Numbered from the stretch's first letter, positions 1 to 12,270 are shown. The stretch: 64,000 nt of DNA from Perilla frutescens (GCA_026008535.1 BRKX01000018.1:49531588-49595587); one strand, 5' to 3'. Notes: generated by a model not told the origin, from the sequence alone. Translations and numbers: made by a program.

Positions 1-1
1 C

Positions 2-20
2 AGCCGTCAGTAAAACGGCT
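2..20. other. Short stem-loop at the monomer start
   Basis: AGCCGT at 2-7 pairs perfectly with ACGGCT at 15-20 around a 7-nt loop (CAGTAAA). The same element opens most monomers. Variants weaken one arm, for example ACGACT near 31042 and ATGGCT near 36458. The unit at 47123 has changes in both arms, so pairing is kept. Function is unknown. It could be an extrusion-prone dyad or a protein-binding inverted repeat. Confidence 0.6.
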
Positions 21-253
21 ATAACTCTCTCCAGAAGTAAGCTTTACCCGTGATTCTTGTTGCGTTGGATTCCTAACTCAAATATCTACCCTACCAAAAG
101 TTGAACCGGTAGAAACCCAATTTGAGTCGGCCTCTAGGTGATTATCAACTTGATTTCCAAAACCGTCGCCTCTTATGTAGGGACCGGGGTGAACGTCGGG
201 TTTTTCATTGAGTCTAGCATTTTTTAACACTAGAGTCCATTATAAATCAATCC

Positions 254-265
254 ATATGATCATAT
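254..265. other. 12-bp dyad ATATGATCATAT, repeated in most monomers
   Basis: This is a perfect 12-bp palindrome containing TGATCA and overlapping CATATG. It lies in one of the least variable parts of the monomer. Occasional variants break it, such as the CATATGAACATAT form near 35265 and the GATAATAT form near 49189. A conserved dyad in a satellite could be a binding site for a dimeric protein, but nothing in the window shows which one. Confidence 0.6.
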
Positions 266-282
266 ATGCCTAATCCGTCCAC

Positions 283-304
283 TTTTGAAATAATCAAATT
301 TTTG
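283..304. other. A/T-tract segment, possible intrinsic bend
   Basis: TTTT, an A-run and AAATTTTT follow one another at about helical spacing. Most units read TTTTGAAAAAATCAAATTTT here; this first unit has a T within the A-run. A distinct form, GAAAATTTCAAA, occurs from about 35305 onward. Phased A/T tracts often give curved DNA that positions nucleosomes on satellites; curvature here is inferred. Confidence 0.4.
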
Positions 305-311
305 AGCCCGC

Positions 312-341
312 CCAAAGGGGTACCCCTTTGGCCGGTGGCCA
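312..341. other. 20-bp palindrome with abutting TGGCC inverted repeat
   Basis: CCAAAGGGGTACCCCTTTGG at 312-331 is a perfect 20-bp palindrome centred on GGTACC. It overlaps a second inverted repeat at 329-341, TGGCC-GGT-GGCCA, so two alternative hairpins compete for the same bases. It is present in most monomers. It is also an indel hotspot: 1-bp losses near 2126, 6095 and 53578, 1-bp gains near 21982 and 24871, and a 4-bp loss near 28477. Confidence 0.75.
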
Positions 342-3300
342 GATTTGGCCCCGTTTTCTGGCAGCCGTCAGTAAAACGGTTATAACTCTCTCCAGAAGTA
401 AGCTTTACCCGTGATTCTTGTTTTGTTGGATTCCTAACTCAAATATCTACCCTACCAAAAGTCGAACCGGTAGAAACCCTATTGGAGTCGGCCTCTAGGT
501 GATTATCAAGTTGATTTCCAAAACCGTCGCCTCTTATGTAGAGATCGTTGTGAACATCGGGTTTTTCATTGAGTCTAGCATTTTTGAACACTAGAGTCCA
601 TTATAAATCAATCCATATGATCATATATCCCTAATCCGTCCACTTTTGAAAAAATTAAATTTTTGAGCCCGCCCAAAGGGGTACCCCTTTGGCCGGTGGC
701 CAGATTTGGCCCCGTTTTCTGGCAGCCGTCAGTAAAACGGCTATAACTCTCTCCAGAAGTAAGCTTTACCCGTGATTCTTGTTGCGTTGGATTCCTAACT
801 CAAATATCTACCCTACCAAAAGTCGAACCGGTAGAAACCCTATTGGAGTCGGCCTCTAGGTGATTATCAAGTAGATTTCCAAAACCGTCGCCTCTTATGT
901 AGGGATCATGGTGAACGTCGGGTTTTTCATTGAGTCTAGCATTTTTGAACACTAGAGTCCATTATGAATCAATCCATATGATCATATATCCCTAATCCAT
1001 CCACTTTTGAAAAAATCAAATTTTTGAGCCCGCCAAAAGGGGTACCCCTTTGGCCGGTGGCCAGATTTCGCGCCGTTTTCTGGCAGCCGTCAGTAAAACG
1101 GCTATAACTCTCTCCAGAAGTAAGCTTTACCCGTGATTCTTGTTGCGTTGGATTCCTAACTCAAATATCTACCCTACCAAAAGTTGAACCGGTAGAAACC
1201 CAATTTGAGTCGGCCTCTAGGTGATTATCAACTTGATTTCCAAAACCGTCGCCTCTTATGTAGGGACCGGGGTGAACGTCGGGTTTTTCATTGAGTCTAG
1301 CATTTTTGAACACTAGAGTCCATTATGAATCAATCCATATGATCATATATGCCTAATCCGTCCACTTTTGAAATAATCAAATTTTTGAGCCCGCCCAAAG
1401 GGGTACCCCTTTGGCCGGTGGCCAGATTTGGCCCCGTTTTCTGGCAGCCGTCAGTAAAACGGTTATAACTCTCTCCAGAAGTAAGCTTTACCCGTGATTC
1501 TTGTTTTGTTGGATTCCTAACTCAAATATCTACCCTACCAAAAGTCGAACCGGTAGAAACCCTATTGGAGTCGGCCTCTAGGTGATTATCAAGTTGATTT
1601 CCAAAACCGTCGCCTCTTATGTAGGGATCGTTGTGAACATCGGGTTTTTCATTGAGTCTAGCATTTTTGAACACTAGAGTCCATTATAAATCAATCCATA
1701 TGATCATATATCCCTAATCCGTCCACTTTTGAAAAAATTAAATTTTTGAGCCCGCCCAAAGGGGTACCCCTTTGGCCGGTGGCCAGATTTGGCCCCGTTT
1801 TCTGGCAGCCGTCAGTAAAACGGCTATAACTCTCTCCAGAAGTAAGCTTTACCCGTGATTCTTGTTTTGTTGGATTCCTAACTCAAATATCTACCCTACC
1901 AAAAGTCGAACCGGTAGAAACCCTATTGGAGTCGGCCTCTAGGTGATTATCAAGTTGATTTCCAAAACCGTCGCCTCTTATGTAGGGATCGGGATGAACG
2001 TCGGGTTTTTCATTGAGTCTAGAATTTTTGAACACTAGAGTCCATTATGAATCAATCCATATGATCATATATGCCTACACCGTCCACTTTTGAAAAAATC
2101 AAATTTTTGAGCCCGCCCAAAGGGGTACCCTTTGGCCGGTGGCCAGATTTGGCCCCGTTTTCTGGCAGCCGTTAGTAAAACGGCTATAACTCTCTCCAGA
2201 AGTAAGCTTTACCCGTGATTCTTGTTGCGTTGGATTCCTAACTCAAATATCTACCCTACCAAAAGTCAAACCGGTAGAAACCCTATTTGAGTCGGTCTCT
2301 AGGTTATTATCAATTTGATTTCCAAAACCGCGCCTCTTATGTAGGGATCGGGGTGAACGTCGGGTTTTTCATTGAGTCTAACACTTTTGAACACTAGAGT
2401 CCATTATGAATCAATCCATATGATCATATATCCCTAATCCATCCACTTTTGAAAAAATCAAATTTTTGAGCCCGCCCAAATGGGTACTCCTTTGGCCGGT
2501 GGCCAGATTTGGCGCCGTTTTCTGGCAGCCGTCAGTAAAACGGCTATAACTCTCTCCAGAAATAAGCTTTACCCGTGATTCTTGTTGCGTTGGATTCCTA
2601 ACTCAAATATCTACCCTACCAAAAGTCGAACCGGTAGAAACCCTATTGGAGTCGGCCTCTAGGTGATTATCAAGTTGATTTCCAAAACCGTCGCCTCTTA
2701 TGTAGGGATCATGGTGAACGTCGTGTTTTTCATTGAGTCTAGCATTTTTGAACACTAGAGTCCATTATGAATCAATCCATATGATCATATATCCCTAATC
2801 CATCCACTTTTGAAAAAATCAAATTTTTGAGCCCGCCAAAAGGGGTACCCCTTTGGCCGGTGGCCAGATTTCGCGCCGTTTTCTGGCAGCCGTCAGTAAA
2901 ACGGCTATAACTCTCTCCAGAAGTAAGCTTTACCCGTGATTCTTGTTGCGTTGGATTCCTAACTCAAATATCTACCCTACCAAAAGTTGAACCGGTAGAA
3001 ACCCAATTTGAGTCGGCCTCTAGGTGATTATCAACTTGATTTCCAAAACCGTCGCCTCTTATGTAGGGACCGGGGTGAACGTCGGGTTTTTCATTGAGTC
3101 TAGCATTTTTGAACACTAGAGTCCATTATGAATCAATCCATATGATCATATATGCCTAATCCGTCCACTTTTGAAATAATCAAATTTTTGAGCCCGCCCA
3201 AAGGGGTACCCCTTTGGCCGGTGGCCAGATTTGGCCCCGTTTTCTGGCAGCCGTCAGTAAAACGGTTATAACTCTCTCCAGAAGTAAGCTTTACCCGTGA

Positions 3301-3969
3301 TTCTTGTTTTGTTGGATTCCTAACTCAAATATCTACCCTACCAAAAGTCGAACCGGTAGAAATCCTATTGGAGTCGGCCTCTAGGTGATTATCAAGTTGA
3401 TTTCCAAAACCGTCGCCTCTTATGTAGGGATCGTTGTGAACATCGGGTTTTTCATTGAGTCTAGCATTTTTGAACACTAGAGTCCATTATAAATCAATCC
3501 ATATGATCATATATCCCTAATCCGTCCACTTTTGAAAAAATTAAATTTTTGAGCCCGCCCAAAGGGGTACCCCTTTGGCCGGTGGCCAGATTTGGCCCCG
3601 TTTTCTGGCAGCCGTCAGTAAAACGGTTATAACTCTCTCCAGAAGTAAGCTTTACCCGTGATTCTTGTTTTGTTGGATTCCTAACTCAAATATCTACCCT
3701 ACCAAAAGTCGAACCGGTAGAAACCCTATTGGAGTCGGCCTCTAGGTGATTATCAAGTTGATTTCCAAAACCGTCGCCTCTTATGTAGGGATCGTTGTGA
3801 ACATCGGGTGTTTCATTGAGTCTAGCATTTTTGAACACTAGAGTCCATTATAAATCAATCCATATGATCATATATCCCTAATCCGTCCACTTTTGAAAAA
3901 ATTAAATTTTTGAGCCCGCCCAAAGGGGTACCCCTTTGGCCGGTGGCCAGATTTGGCCCCGTTTTCTGG

Positions 3970-4330
3970 CAGCCGTCAGTAAAACGGCTATAACTCTCTC
4001 CAGAAATAAGCTTTACCCGTGATTCTTGTTGCGTTGGATTCCTAACTCAAATATCTACCCTACCAAAAGTCGAACCGGTAGAAACCCTATTGGAGTCGGC
4101 CTCTAGGTGATTATCAAGTTGATTTCCAAAACCGTCGCCTCTTATGTAGGGATCATGGTGAACGTCGGGTTTTTCATTGAGTCTAGCATTTTTGAACACT
4201 AGAGTCCATTATAAATCAATCCATATGATCATATATCCCTAATCCGTCCACTTTTGAAAAAATTAAATTTTTGAGCCCGCCCAAAGGGGTACCCCTTTGG
4301 CCGGTGGCCAGATTTGGCCCCGTTTTCTGG
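3970..4330. repeat. Chimeric monomer, type c joined to type b
   Basis: The first part is type c (AAATAAG, TTGCGTTGG, GATCATGGTGAACG). The last part is type b (ATAAATC, CCCTAATCCGTCC, AAAAAATTAAATT, CGCCCAAAGG). The switch lies between the last c-specific base near 4164 and the first b-specific base near 4213. It is flanked by type b units on both sides, as expected from an in-register exchange between c and b monomers. Confidence 0.65.
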
Positions 4331-6495
4331 CAGCCGTCAGTAAAACGGTTATAACTCTCTCCAGAAGTAAGCTTTACCCGTGATTCTTGTTTTGTTGGAT
4401 TCCTAACTCAAATATCTACCCTACCAAAAGTCGAACCGGTAGAAACCCTATTGGAGTCGGCCTCTAGGTGATTATCAAGTTGATTTCCAAAACCGTCGCC
4501 TCTTATGTAGGGATCGTTGTGAACATCGGGTTTTTCATTGAGTCTAGCATTTTTGAACACTAGAGTCCATTATAAATCAATCCATATGATCATATATCCC
4601 TAATCCGTCCACTTTTGAAAAAATTAAATTTTTGAGCCCGCCCAAAGGGGTACCCCTTTGGCCGGTGGCCAGATTTGGCCCCGTTTTCTGGCAGCCGTCA
4701 GTAAAACGGCTATAACTCTCTCCAGAAATAAGCTTTACCCGTGATTCTTGTTGCGTTGGATTCCTAACTCAAATATCTACCCTACCAAAAGTCGAACCGG
4801 TAGAAACCCTATTGGAGTCGGCCTCTAGGTGATTATCAAGTTGATTTCCAAAACCGTCGCCTCTTATGTAGGGATCATGGTGAACGTCGGGTTTTTCATT
4901 GAGTCTAGCATTTTTGAACACTAGAGTCCATTATGAATCAATCCATATGATCATATATCCCTAATCCATCCACTTTTGAAAAAATCAAATTTTTGAGCCC
5001 GCCAAAAGGGGTACCCCTTTGGCCGGTGGCCAGATTTCGCGCCGTTTTCTGGCAGCCGTCAGTAAAACGGCTATAACTCTCTCCAGAAGTAAGCTTTACC
5101 CGTGATTCTTGTTGCGTTGGATTCCTAACTCAAATATCTACCCTACCAAAAGTCGAACCGGTAGAAACCCAATTTGAGTCGGCCTCTAGGTGATTATCAA
5201 CTTGATTTCCAAAACCGTCGCCTCTTATGTAGGGACCGGGGTGAACGTCGGGTTTTTCATTGAGTCTAGCATTTTTGAACACTAGAGTCCATTATGAATC
5301 AATCCATATGATCATATATGCCTAATCCGTCCACTTTTGAAATAATCAAATTTTTGAGCCCGCCCAAAGGGGTACCCCTTTGGCCGGTGGCCAGATTTGG
5401 CCCCGTTTTCTGGCAGCCGTCAGTAAAACGGTTATAACTCTCTCCAGAAGTAAGCTTTACCCGTGATTCTTGTTTTGTTGGATTCCTAACTCAAATATCT
5501 ACCCTACCAAAAGTCGAACCGGTAGAAATCCTATTGGAGTCGGCCTCTAGGTGATTATCAAGTTGATTTCCAAAACCGTCGCCTCTTATGTAGGGATCGT
5601 TGTGAACATCGGGTTTTTCATTGAGTCTAGCATTTTTGAACACTAGAGTCCATTATAAATCAATCCATATGATCATATATCCCTAATCCGTCCACTTTTG
5701 AAAAAATTAAATTTTTGAGCCCGCCCAAAGGGGTACCCCTTTGGCCGGTGGCCAGATTTGGCCCCGTTTTCTGGCAGCCGTCAGTAAAACGGCTATAACT
5801 CTCTCCAGAAGTAAGCTTTACCCATGATTCTTGTTGCGTTGGATTCCTAACTCAAATATCTACCCTACCAAAAGTCGAACCGGTAGAAACCCTATTGGAG
5901 TCGGCCTCTAGGTGATTATCAAGTTGATTTCCAAAACCGTCGCCTCTTATGTAGGGATCGGGATGAACGTCGGGTTTTTCATTGAGTCTAGAATTTTTGA
6001 ACACTAGAGTCCATTATGAATCAATCCATATGATCATATATGCCTACACCGTCCACTTTTGAAAAAATCAAATTTTTGAGCCCGCCCAAAGGGGTACCCT
6101 TTGGCCGGTGGCCAGATTTGGCCCCGTTTTCTGGCAGCCGTTAGTAAAACGGCTATAACTCTCTCCAGAAGTAAGCTTTACCCGTGATTCTTGTTGCGTT
6201 GGATTCCTAACTCAAATATCTACCCTACCAAAAGTCGAACCGGTAGAAACCCTATTTGACTCGGCCTCTAGGTTATTATCAATTTGATTTCCAAAACCGT
6301 CGCCTCTTATGTAGGGATCGGGGTGAACGTCGAGTTTTTCATCGAGTCTAACATTTTTGAAAACTAGAGTCCACTATGAATCAATCCATATGATCATATA
6401 TCCCTAATCCTTCCACTTTTGAAAAAATCAAATTTTTGAGCCCGCCCAAAGGGGTACCCCTTTGGCCGGTGGCCAGATTTGGCGCCGTTCTCTGG

Positions 6496-9400
6496 CAGCC
6501 GTCAGTAAAACGGCTATACCTCTCTGCAGAAGTAAGCTTTACCCGTGATTCTTGTTGCGTTGGATTCCTAACTCAAATATCTACCCTACCAAAAGTCGAA
6601 CCGGTAGAAACACTATTGGAGTCGGCCTCTAGGTGATTATCAAGTTGATTTCCAAAACCGTCGCCTCTTATGTAGGAATCGTGGTGTACGTCGGGTTTTT
6701 CATCGAGTCCAGCATTTTTGAACACTAGAGTCCACTATAAATCAATCCATATGATCATATATCCCTAATCTGTCCACTTTTGAAAAAATCAAATTTTTGA
6801 GCCCGCCCAAAGGGGTACCCCTTTGGCCGGTGGCCAGATTTGGCTCCGTTTTCTGGCAGCCGTCAGTAAAACGGCTATAACTCTCTCTAGAAGTAAGCTT
6901 TACTCGTGATTCTTGTTGCGTTGGATTCCTAACTCAAATATCTACCCTACCAAAAGTCGAACCGGTAGAAACCCTATTGGAGTCGGCCTCTAGGTGATTA
7001 TCAAGTTGATTTCCAAAATCGTCACCTTTTATGTAGGAATCGTGGTGTACGTCGGGTTTTTCATCGAGTCCAGCATTTTTGAGCACTAGAGTCCACTATG
7101 AATCAATCCATATGATCATATATCCCTAATCCGTCCTCTTTTGAAAAAATCAAATTTTTGAGCCCGCCCAAAGGGGTACCCCTTTGGCCGGTGGCCAGAT
7201 TTGGCGCCGTTTTCTGGCAGCCGTCAGTAAAACGGCTATAACTCTCTCCAGAAGTCAGCTTTACCCGTGATTCTTGTTGCGTTGGATTCCTCACTCAAAT
7301 ATCTACCCTACCAAAAGTAGAACCGGTAGAAACCCTATTGGAGTCGGCCTCTAGGTGATTATCAAGTTGATTTCCAAAACCGTCGCCTCTTATGTAGGAA
7401 TCGTGGTGTACGTCGGGTTTTTCATCGAGTCCAGCATTTTTGAACACTAGAGTCCACTATGAATCAATCCATATGATCATATATCCCTAATCTGTCCACT
7501 TTTGAAAAAATCAAATTTTTGAGCCCGCCCAAAGGGGTACCCCTTTGGCCGGTGGCCAGATTTGGCCCCGTTTTCTGGCAGCCGTCAGTAAAACGGCTAT
7601 AACTCTCTCCAGAAGTAAGCTTTACTCGTGATTCTTGTTGCGTTTGATTCCTAACTCAAATATCTACCCTACCAAAAGTCGAACCGGTAGAAATCCTATT
7701 AGAGTCGGCCTCTAGGTGATTATCAAGTTGATTTCCAAAACCGTCGCCTCTTATGTAGGGATCGGGGTCAACGTCGGGTTTTTCATTGAGTCTATCATTT
7801 TTGAACACTAGAGTCCATTAAGAATCAATCCATATGATCATATATGCCTAATCCGTCCACTTCTGAAAAAATCAAATTTTTGAGCCCGCCCAAAGGGGTA
7901 CCCCTTTGGCCGTTGGCCAGATTTGGCCCCGTTTTCTGGCAGCCGTCAGTAAAACGTCTATAACTCTTTCCAGAAGTAAGATTTACCCGTTATTCTTATT
8001 GCGTTGGATTCCTAACTCAAATATCTACCCTACCAAAAGTCGAACCGGTAGAAATCCTATTTGAGTGGGCCTCTAGGTGATTATCAAGTTGATTTCCAAA
8101 ACCGTCGCCTCTTGTGTAGGGATCGTGGTGAACGTCGGGTTTTTCATTGAGTCTAGCATTTTTGAACACTAGAGTCCATTATGAATCAATCCATATGATC
8201 ATATATCCCTAATCCGTCCACTTTTGAAAAAATGAAATTTTTGAGCCCGCCCAAAGGGGTACCCCTTTGGCCGGTGGCCAGATTTGGCTCCGTTTTCTGG
8301 CAGCCGTCAGTAAAACGGCTATAACTCTCTCCAGAAGTAAGCTTTACTCGTGATTCTTGTTGCGTTGGATTCCTAACTCAAATATCTACCCTACCAAAAG
8401 TCGAACCGGTAGAAACCCTATTGGAGTCGGCCTCTAGGTGATTATCAAGTTGATTTCCAAAATCGTCGCCTCTTATGTAGGAATCGTGGTGTACGTCGGG
8501 TTTTTCATCGAGTCCAGCATTTTTGAACACTAGAGTCCACTATGAATCAATCCATATGATCATATATCCCTAATCCGTCCACTTTTGAAAAAATCAAATT
8601 TTTGAGCCCGCCCAAAGGGGTACCCCTTTGGCCGGTGGCCAGATTTGGCGCCGTTTTCTGGCAGCAGTCAGTAAAACGGCTATAACTCTCTCCAGAAGTA
8701 CGCTTTACCCATAATTCTTGTTTTGTTGGATTCCTAATTCAAATATCTACCCTACCAAATGTGAAACCGGTAGAAACCCTATTGGAGTCGGCCTCTAGGT
8801 GATTATCAAGTTGATTTCCCAAACCGTCGCCTCTTATGTAGGGATCGTGGTGAACGTCGGGTTTTTCTTTGAGTCTAGCATTTTCGAACACTAGAGTCCA
8901 TTATGAATGAATCCATATAATCATATATGCCTACACCGTCCACTTTTGAAAAAATCAAATTTTTGAGCCCGCCCAAAGGGGTACCCCTTTGTCCGGTGGC
9001 CAGATTTTGCACCGTTTTCTGGCAGCCGTCAGTAAAACGGCTATAACTCTCTCCAGAAGTAAGCTTTTCCCGTGATTCTTGTTGCGTTGGATTCCTAACT
9101 AAAATATCTACCCTACCAAAAGTCGAACCGGTAGAAATCCTATTTGAGTGGGCCTCTAGGTGATTATCAAGTTGATTACCAAAACCGTCGCCTCTTATGT
9201 AGGGATCGTGGTGAACGTCGGGTTTTTCATTGAGTCTAGCATTTTTGAACACTAGAGTCCATTATGAATCAATCCATATGATCATATATCCCTAATCCGT
9301 CCACTTTTGAAAAAATGAAATTTTTGAGCCCGCCCAAAGGGGTACCCCTTTGGCCGGTGGCCAGATTTGGCCCCGTTTTCTGGCAGCCGTCAGTAAAACG

Positions 9401-10466
9401 GCTATAACTCTCTCCAGAAGTAAGCTTTACCCGTGATTCTTGTTGCGTTGGAATCCTAACTCAAATATCTACCCTACCAAATGTCCAACCCGTAGAAATC
9501 CTATTAGAGTCGGCCTCTAGGTGATTATCAAGTTGATTTCCAAAACCGTCGCCTCTTATGTAGGGATCGGGGTGAACGTCGGGTTTTTCATTGAGTCTAG
9601 CATTTTTGAACACTAGAGTCCATTAAGAATCAATACATATGATCATATATGCCTAATCCGTCCACTTTTGAAAAAATCAAATTTTTGAGCCCGCCCAAAG
9701 GGGTACCCCTTTGTCCGGTGGCCAGATTTTGCACCGTTTTCTGGCAGCCGTCAGTAAAACGGCTATAACTCTCTCCAGAAGTAAGCTTTTCCCGTGATTC
9801 TTGTTGCGTTGGATTCCTAACTAAAATATCTACCCTACCAAAAGTCGAACCGGTAGAAATCCTATTTGAGTGGGCCTCTAGGTGATTATCAAGTTGATTT
9901 CCAAAACCGTCGCCTCTTATGTAGGGATCGTGGTGAACGTCGGGTTTTTCATTGAGTCTAGCATTTTTGAACACTAGAGTCCATTATGAATCAATCCATA
10001 TGATCATATATCCCTAATCCGTCCACTTTTGAAAAAATGAATTTTTTGAGCCCGCCCAAAGGGGTACCTATTTGGCCGGTGGCCAGATTTGGACCCGTTT
10101 TCTGGCAGCCGTCATTAAAACGGCTATAACTCTCTCCAGAAGTAAGCTTTACCCGTGATTCTTGTTGCGTTGGATTCCTAACTCAAATATCTACCCTACC
10201 AAAAGTCGAACCGGTAGAAATCCTATTAGAGTCGGCCTTTAGGTGATTATCAAGTTTATTTCCAAAACCGTCGCCTCTTATGTAGGGATCGGGGTGAACG
10301 TCGGGTTTTTCATTGAGTCTAGCATTATTGAACACTAGAGTCCATTAAGAATCAATCCATATGATCATATATGCCTAATCCGTCCACTTTTGAAAAAATC
10401 AAATTTTTGAGCCCGCCCAAAGGGGTACCCCTTTGGCCGTTGGCCAGATTTGGCCCCGTTTTCTGG
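6496..10466. repeat. Block B1: 11 mixed monomers of types f, g and h
   Basis: Unit starts are 6496, 6857, 7218, 7579, 7940, 8301, 8662, 9023, 9384, 9745 and 10106. Type f is marked by GGAATCGTGGTGTACG and CATCGAGTCCAGC. Type g is marked by TATTTGAGTGGGC. Type h is marked by CTATTAGAGTCGGC and CCATTAAGAATC. Units at 9023 and 9745 share CTTTTCCCG and ACTAAAATATC, and each is preceded by the tail TTTGTCCGGTGGCCAG, giving a partial 722-bp dimer. No fully regular higher-order unit is seen, so this looks like a source or decayed region next to the regular pentamer. Confidence 0.75.
8662..9022. repeat. Isolated divergent monomer with a distant twin
   Basis: It is marked by CCTAATTCAAAT, AATGTGAAACC, GATTTCCCAAACC and GAATGAATCCATATAATC. 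This combination recurs only at 16604-16964, 22 monomers (7,942 bp) away. The first arm of the starting stem-loop is altered here (CAGCAGTCAG). Confidence 0.7.
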
Positions 10467-12270
10467 CAGCCGTCAGTAGAACGGCTATAACTCTCTCCAG
10501 AAGTAAGCTTTACCCGTGATTCTTGTTGCGTTGGATTCCTAACTCAAATATCTACCCTACCAAAAGTCGAACCGGTAGAAATCTTATTTGAGTGGGCTTC
10601 TAGGTGATTATCAAGTTGGTTACCAAAACCGTCGCCTCTTATGTAGGGATCGTGGTGAACGTCGGGTTTTTCATTGAGTCTAGCATTTTTGAACACTAGA
10701 GTCCATTATGAATCAATCCATATGATCATATATCCCTAATCCGTCCACTTTTGAAAAAATGAAATTTTTGAGCCCGCCCAAAGGGGTACCCCTTTGGCCG
10801 GTGGCTAGATTTGGCCCCGTTTTCTGGCAGCCGTCAGTAAAACGGCTATAACTCTCTCCAGAAGTAAGATTTACCCGTGATTCTTGTTTCGTTGGATTCC
10901 TAACTCAAATATCTACCCTACCAAATGTCAAACCGGTAGAAATCCTATTAGAGTCGGCCTCTAGGTGATTATCAAGTTGATTTCCAAAATCGTCGCCTCT
11001 TATGTAGGAATCGTGATGTACGTCGGGTTTTTCATCGAGTCCAGCATTTTTGAACACTAGAGTCCACTATGAATCAATCCATATGATCATATATCCCTAA
11101 TCCGTCCAGTTTTGAAAAAATCAAATTTTTGAGCCCGCCCAAAGGGGTACCCCTTTGGCCGGTGGCCAGATTTGGCGCCGTTTTCTGGCAGCCGTCAGTA
11201 AAACGGCTATAACTCTCTCCAGAAGTAAGCTTACCCGTGATTCTTGTTGCGTTGGATTCCTAACTCAAATATCTACCCTACCAAAAGTCGAACCGGTAGA
11301 AACCCTATTGGAGTCGGCCTCTAGGTGATTATCAAGTTGATTTCCAAAACCGTCGCCTCTTATGTTGGAATCGTGGTGTACGTCGGGTTTTTCATCGAGT
11401 CCAGCATTTTTGAACACTAGAGTCCACTATGAATCAATCCATATGATCATATATCCCTAATCTGTCCACTTTTGAAAAAATCAAATTTTTGAGCCCGCCC
11501 AAAGGGGTACCCCTTTGGCCGGTGGCCAGATTTGGCCCCGTTTTCTGGCAGCCGTCAGTAAAACGGCTATAACTCTCTCCAGAAGTAAGCTTTACCCGTG
11601 ATTCTTGTTGCGTTGGATTCCTAACTATAATATCTACCCTACCAAAAGTCGAACCGGTAGAAATCCTATTTGAGTGGGCCTCTAGGTGATTATCAAGTTG
11701 ATTACCAAAACCGTCGCCTCTTATGTAGGGATCGTGGTGAACGTCGGGTTTTTCATTGAGTCTAGCATTTTTGAACACTAGAGTCCATTATGAATCAATC
11801 CATATGATCATATATCCCTAATCCATCCACTTTTGAAAAAATGAAATTTTTGAGCCCGCCCAAAGGGGTACCCCTTTGGCCGGTGGCCAGATTTGGCCCC
11901 GTTTTCTGGCAGCCGTCAGTAAAACGGCTATAACTCTCTCCAGAAGTAAGCTTTACCCGTGATTCTTGTTGCGTTGGATTCCTAACTCAAATATCTACCC
12001 TACCAAATGTCCAACCCGTAGAAATCCTATTAGAGTCGGCCTCTAGGTGATTATCAATTTGATTTCCAAAACCGTCACCTCTTATGTAGGGATCGGGGTG
12101 AACGTCGAGTTTTTCATTGAGTCTAGCATTTTTGAACACTAGAGTCCATTAAGAATCAATCCATATGATCATATATGCCTAATCCGTCCACTTTTGAAAA
12201 AATCAAATTTTTGAGCCCGCCCAAAGGGGTACCCCTTTGGCCGGTGGCCAGATTTGGCCCCGTTTTCTGG
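10467..12270. repeat. 1,804-bp pentamer, copy 1
   Basis: The five units start at 10467, 10828, 11189, 11549 and 11910. Diagnostics in order are: GTAGAACGG with GGGCTTCTAGG; TTTCGTTGG with AATCGTGATGTACG; a 360-bp unit with one T lost after the HindIII site and TATGTTGGAATCG; a TGAGTGGGC unit; and an ATGTCCAACCCG unit. The order and the single-base deletion are repeated in the next copy, so the pentamer was duplicated as a block. Confidence 0.85.

Larger units (their letters stand above)
1..361. repeat. Reference satellite monomer (first unit)
   Basis: This unit serves as the coordinate frame for the array. In order it carries a short stem-loop at 2-20, a HindIII site at 39-44, a TTGCGTTGGA block at 60-69, a variable segment around 95-130, a second variable segment around 180-195 (the GGGATCGGGGTGAAC region in most copies), a conserved stretch around 215-275 with the ATATGATCATAT dyad, an A/T-tract segment at 283-304, and the GGTACC-centred palindrome at 312-331. 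It belongs to the type marked by CCCAATTTGAG and GGGACCGGGGTG, which recurs at 1084, 2887 and 5053. The length is close to two nucleosome repeats, common for plant satellites, but that is inference. Confidence 0.95.
1..6495. repeat. Block A: 18 monomers in c-a-b and c-a-b-d-e orders
   Basis: Unit starts are 1, 362, 723, 1084, 1445, 1806, 2166, 2526, 2887, 3248, 3609, 3970, 4331, 4692, 5053, 5414, 5775 and 6135. Five types recur. Type a has CCCAATTTGAG and GGGACCGGGG. Type b has TTTTGTTGG, GATCGTTGTG and a TTAAATT A/T segment. Type c has GATCATGGTG and CGCCAAAAGG. Type d has GATCGGGATG, CTAGAATTTT and a 1-bp shorter palindrome. Type e has CCGTTAG and GGTTATTATC. The order is a b c a b d e c a b b c/b b c a b d e. 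The segments 1084-2525 and 5053-6495 (a-b-d-e) are close relatives 3,969 bp apart. The segments 2526-3608 and 4692-5774 (c-a-b) are 2,166 bp apart. Confidence 0.85.

Noticed and set aside
312..331. Rho-independent terminator
   Set aside because: The GC-rich palindrome has no loop and no following T-run, and there is no gene to terminate.
1..361. Internal half-repeat (two units of about 180 bp) in the monomer
   Set aside because: Comparing the two halves by eye shows only short chance matches such as TTGAGTC, so I cannot support a dimeric origin of the 361-bp unit.
461..470. Reverse-strand GGTTCGAC resembling a Pol III B box, which would suggest a tRNA or SINE origin
   Set aside because: Only the first part of the B box fits, no convincing A box lies at the expected distance, and no cloverleaf can be drawn.
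6436..7294. Short frames at 6436-6636 (plus) and 7103-7294 (minus)
   Set aside because: These are chance open stretches inside one or two monomers, with no homologue-like features and no promoter or ribosome-binding context.
8875..11778. Minus-strand reading frames of 114-125 codons at 8875-9252, 9630-9974 and 11434-11778
   Set aside because: They are the satellite read in reverse. In most monomers this frame has a TGA opposite the CTCAAATATC motif; these three lack it only because the local variant is CTAAAATATC or CTATAATATC. The 361-bp period shifts frame every unit, and there is no conserved start or codon pattern.
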